This document shows, one piece after another, positions 63,823-64,000 of a stretch of DNA of 64,000 bases (positions are counted from its first letter, which is position 1; every line of letters starts with the position of its first letter). The notes under the pieces were generated by a model that ran no database searches, was not told where the DNA came from, and saw only the letters and a program-made list of their open reading frames with translations. Origin of the DNA: Halicephalobus mephisto (lineage: Eukaryota > Nematoda > Chromadorea > Rhabditida > Panagrolaimidae). The stretch covers positions 186,001 through 250,000 of the forward strand of contig SWDT01000029.1 in assembly GCA_009193035.1 (NCBI GenBank). Reading direction: 5' to 3'. A program made the position numbers and the translations under genes.

Positions 63823-64000
63823 GTAAGAAATTTTGTAAATTTAAAAATAATTTTTATTTTTAAAATTCTATAAATTTTTAAAGTAATTTTTATTTTTAAA
63901 ATTTTGTGAATTTAAAAATTTTTTTATTTTAAAAATTTTAAAAATTTTTTTTTTATTTTTAAAATTCTGTAAATTTTTAAAGTTATTTTTATTTTTAAAA
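63823..64000. other. Start of NHR intron 8
   Basis: AT-rich intronic sequence to the window end ('tttttatttttaaaattct' units). Confidence 0.6.

Overview
The window is eukaryotic and almost certainly from a nematode. The genes are split by many short AT-rich introns with TTTCAG/TTTTAG acceptors. The DNA is AT-rich and full of tandem repeats. The gene set includes C-type-lectin/CUB proteins, a nuclear receptor with a nematode-type P-box (CSGCKTFF) and a Rap2 very close to the worm form. I cannot name the species. I rebuilt gene models by hand, joining exons only where splice sites and codon phase agreed; exon coordinates are in each entry.

Layout. 1-4.1 kb is repeat debris: two tRNA-derived SINE families, a dead mariner transposase and one orphan exon. 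4.15-8.8 kb (-) is a complete kynurenine 3-monooxygenase gene with a 51-bp satellite and a MITE in its introns. 8.8-11.2 kb is intergenic satellite. 11.2-17.2 kb (-) is a secreted multicopper oxidase with a cyclin-like gene inside one intron on the same strand. 19.0-31.5 kb (+) is a 14-exon LRRC9-like leucine-rich-repeat gene, with a small secreted-protein gene nested antisense in intron 2. 32.3-38.8 kb holds three C-type-lectin + CUB genes: one on + carrying an in-frame stop, and two near-duplicates on -. 39.9-46.0 kb (+) is a TRPC-type cation channel. 46.4-47.8 kb (-) is rap-2. 50.5-52.0 kb (+) is a glutaredoxin-3 gene. 53.7-54.8 kb is a 1.1-kb palindromic array, followed by two MITEs at 55.1-55.5 kb. 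55.8-57.5 kb (-) is a type-A DnaJ-like chaperone with no visible J domain but a predicted membrane segment. 58.0 kb to the window end (+) is a nuclear hormone receptor that continues past the window.

There is no operon-like clustering of one pathway. Linked pieces are the lectin/CUB family (likely secreted recognition proteins) and several divergent or convergent pairs: TRPC/rap-2 convergent, rap-2/glrx-3 divergent, DnaJ/NHR divergent. The most unusual observations are the J-less, membrane-anchored DnaJ model; the near-identical intron 3' ends shared by rap-2 and glrx-3; the filled/empty-site pair between the 51-bp satellite and a MITE; a GC-AG intron; the nested genes; and a lectin gene whose only visible defect is one nonsense codon.
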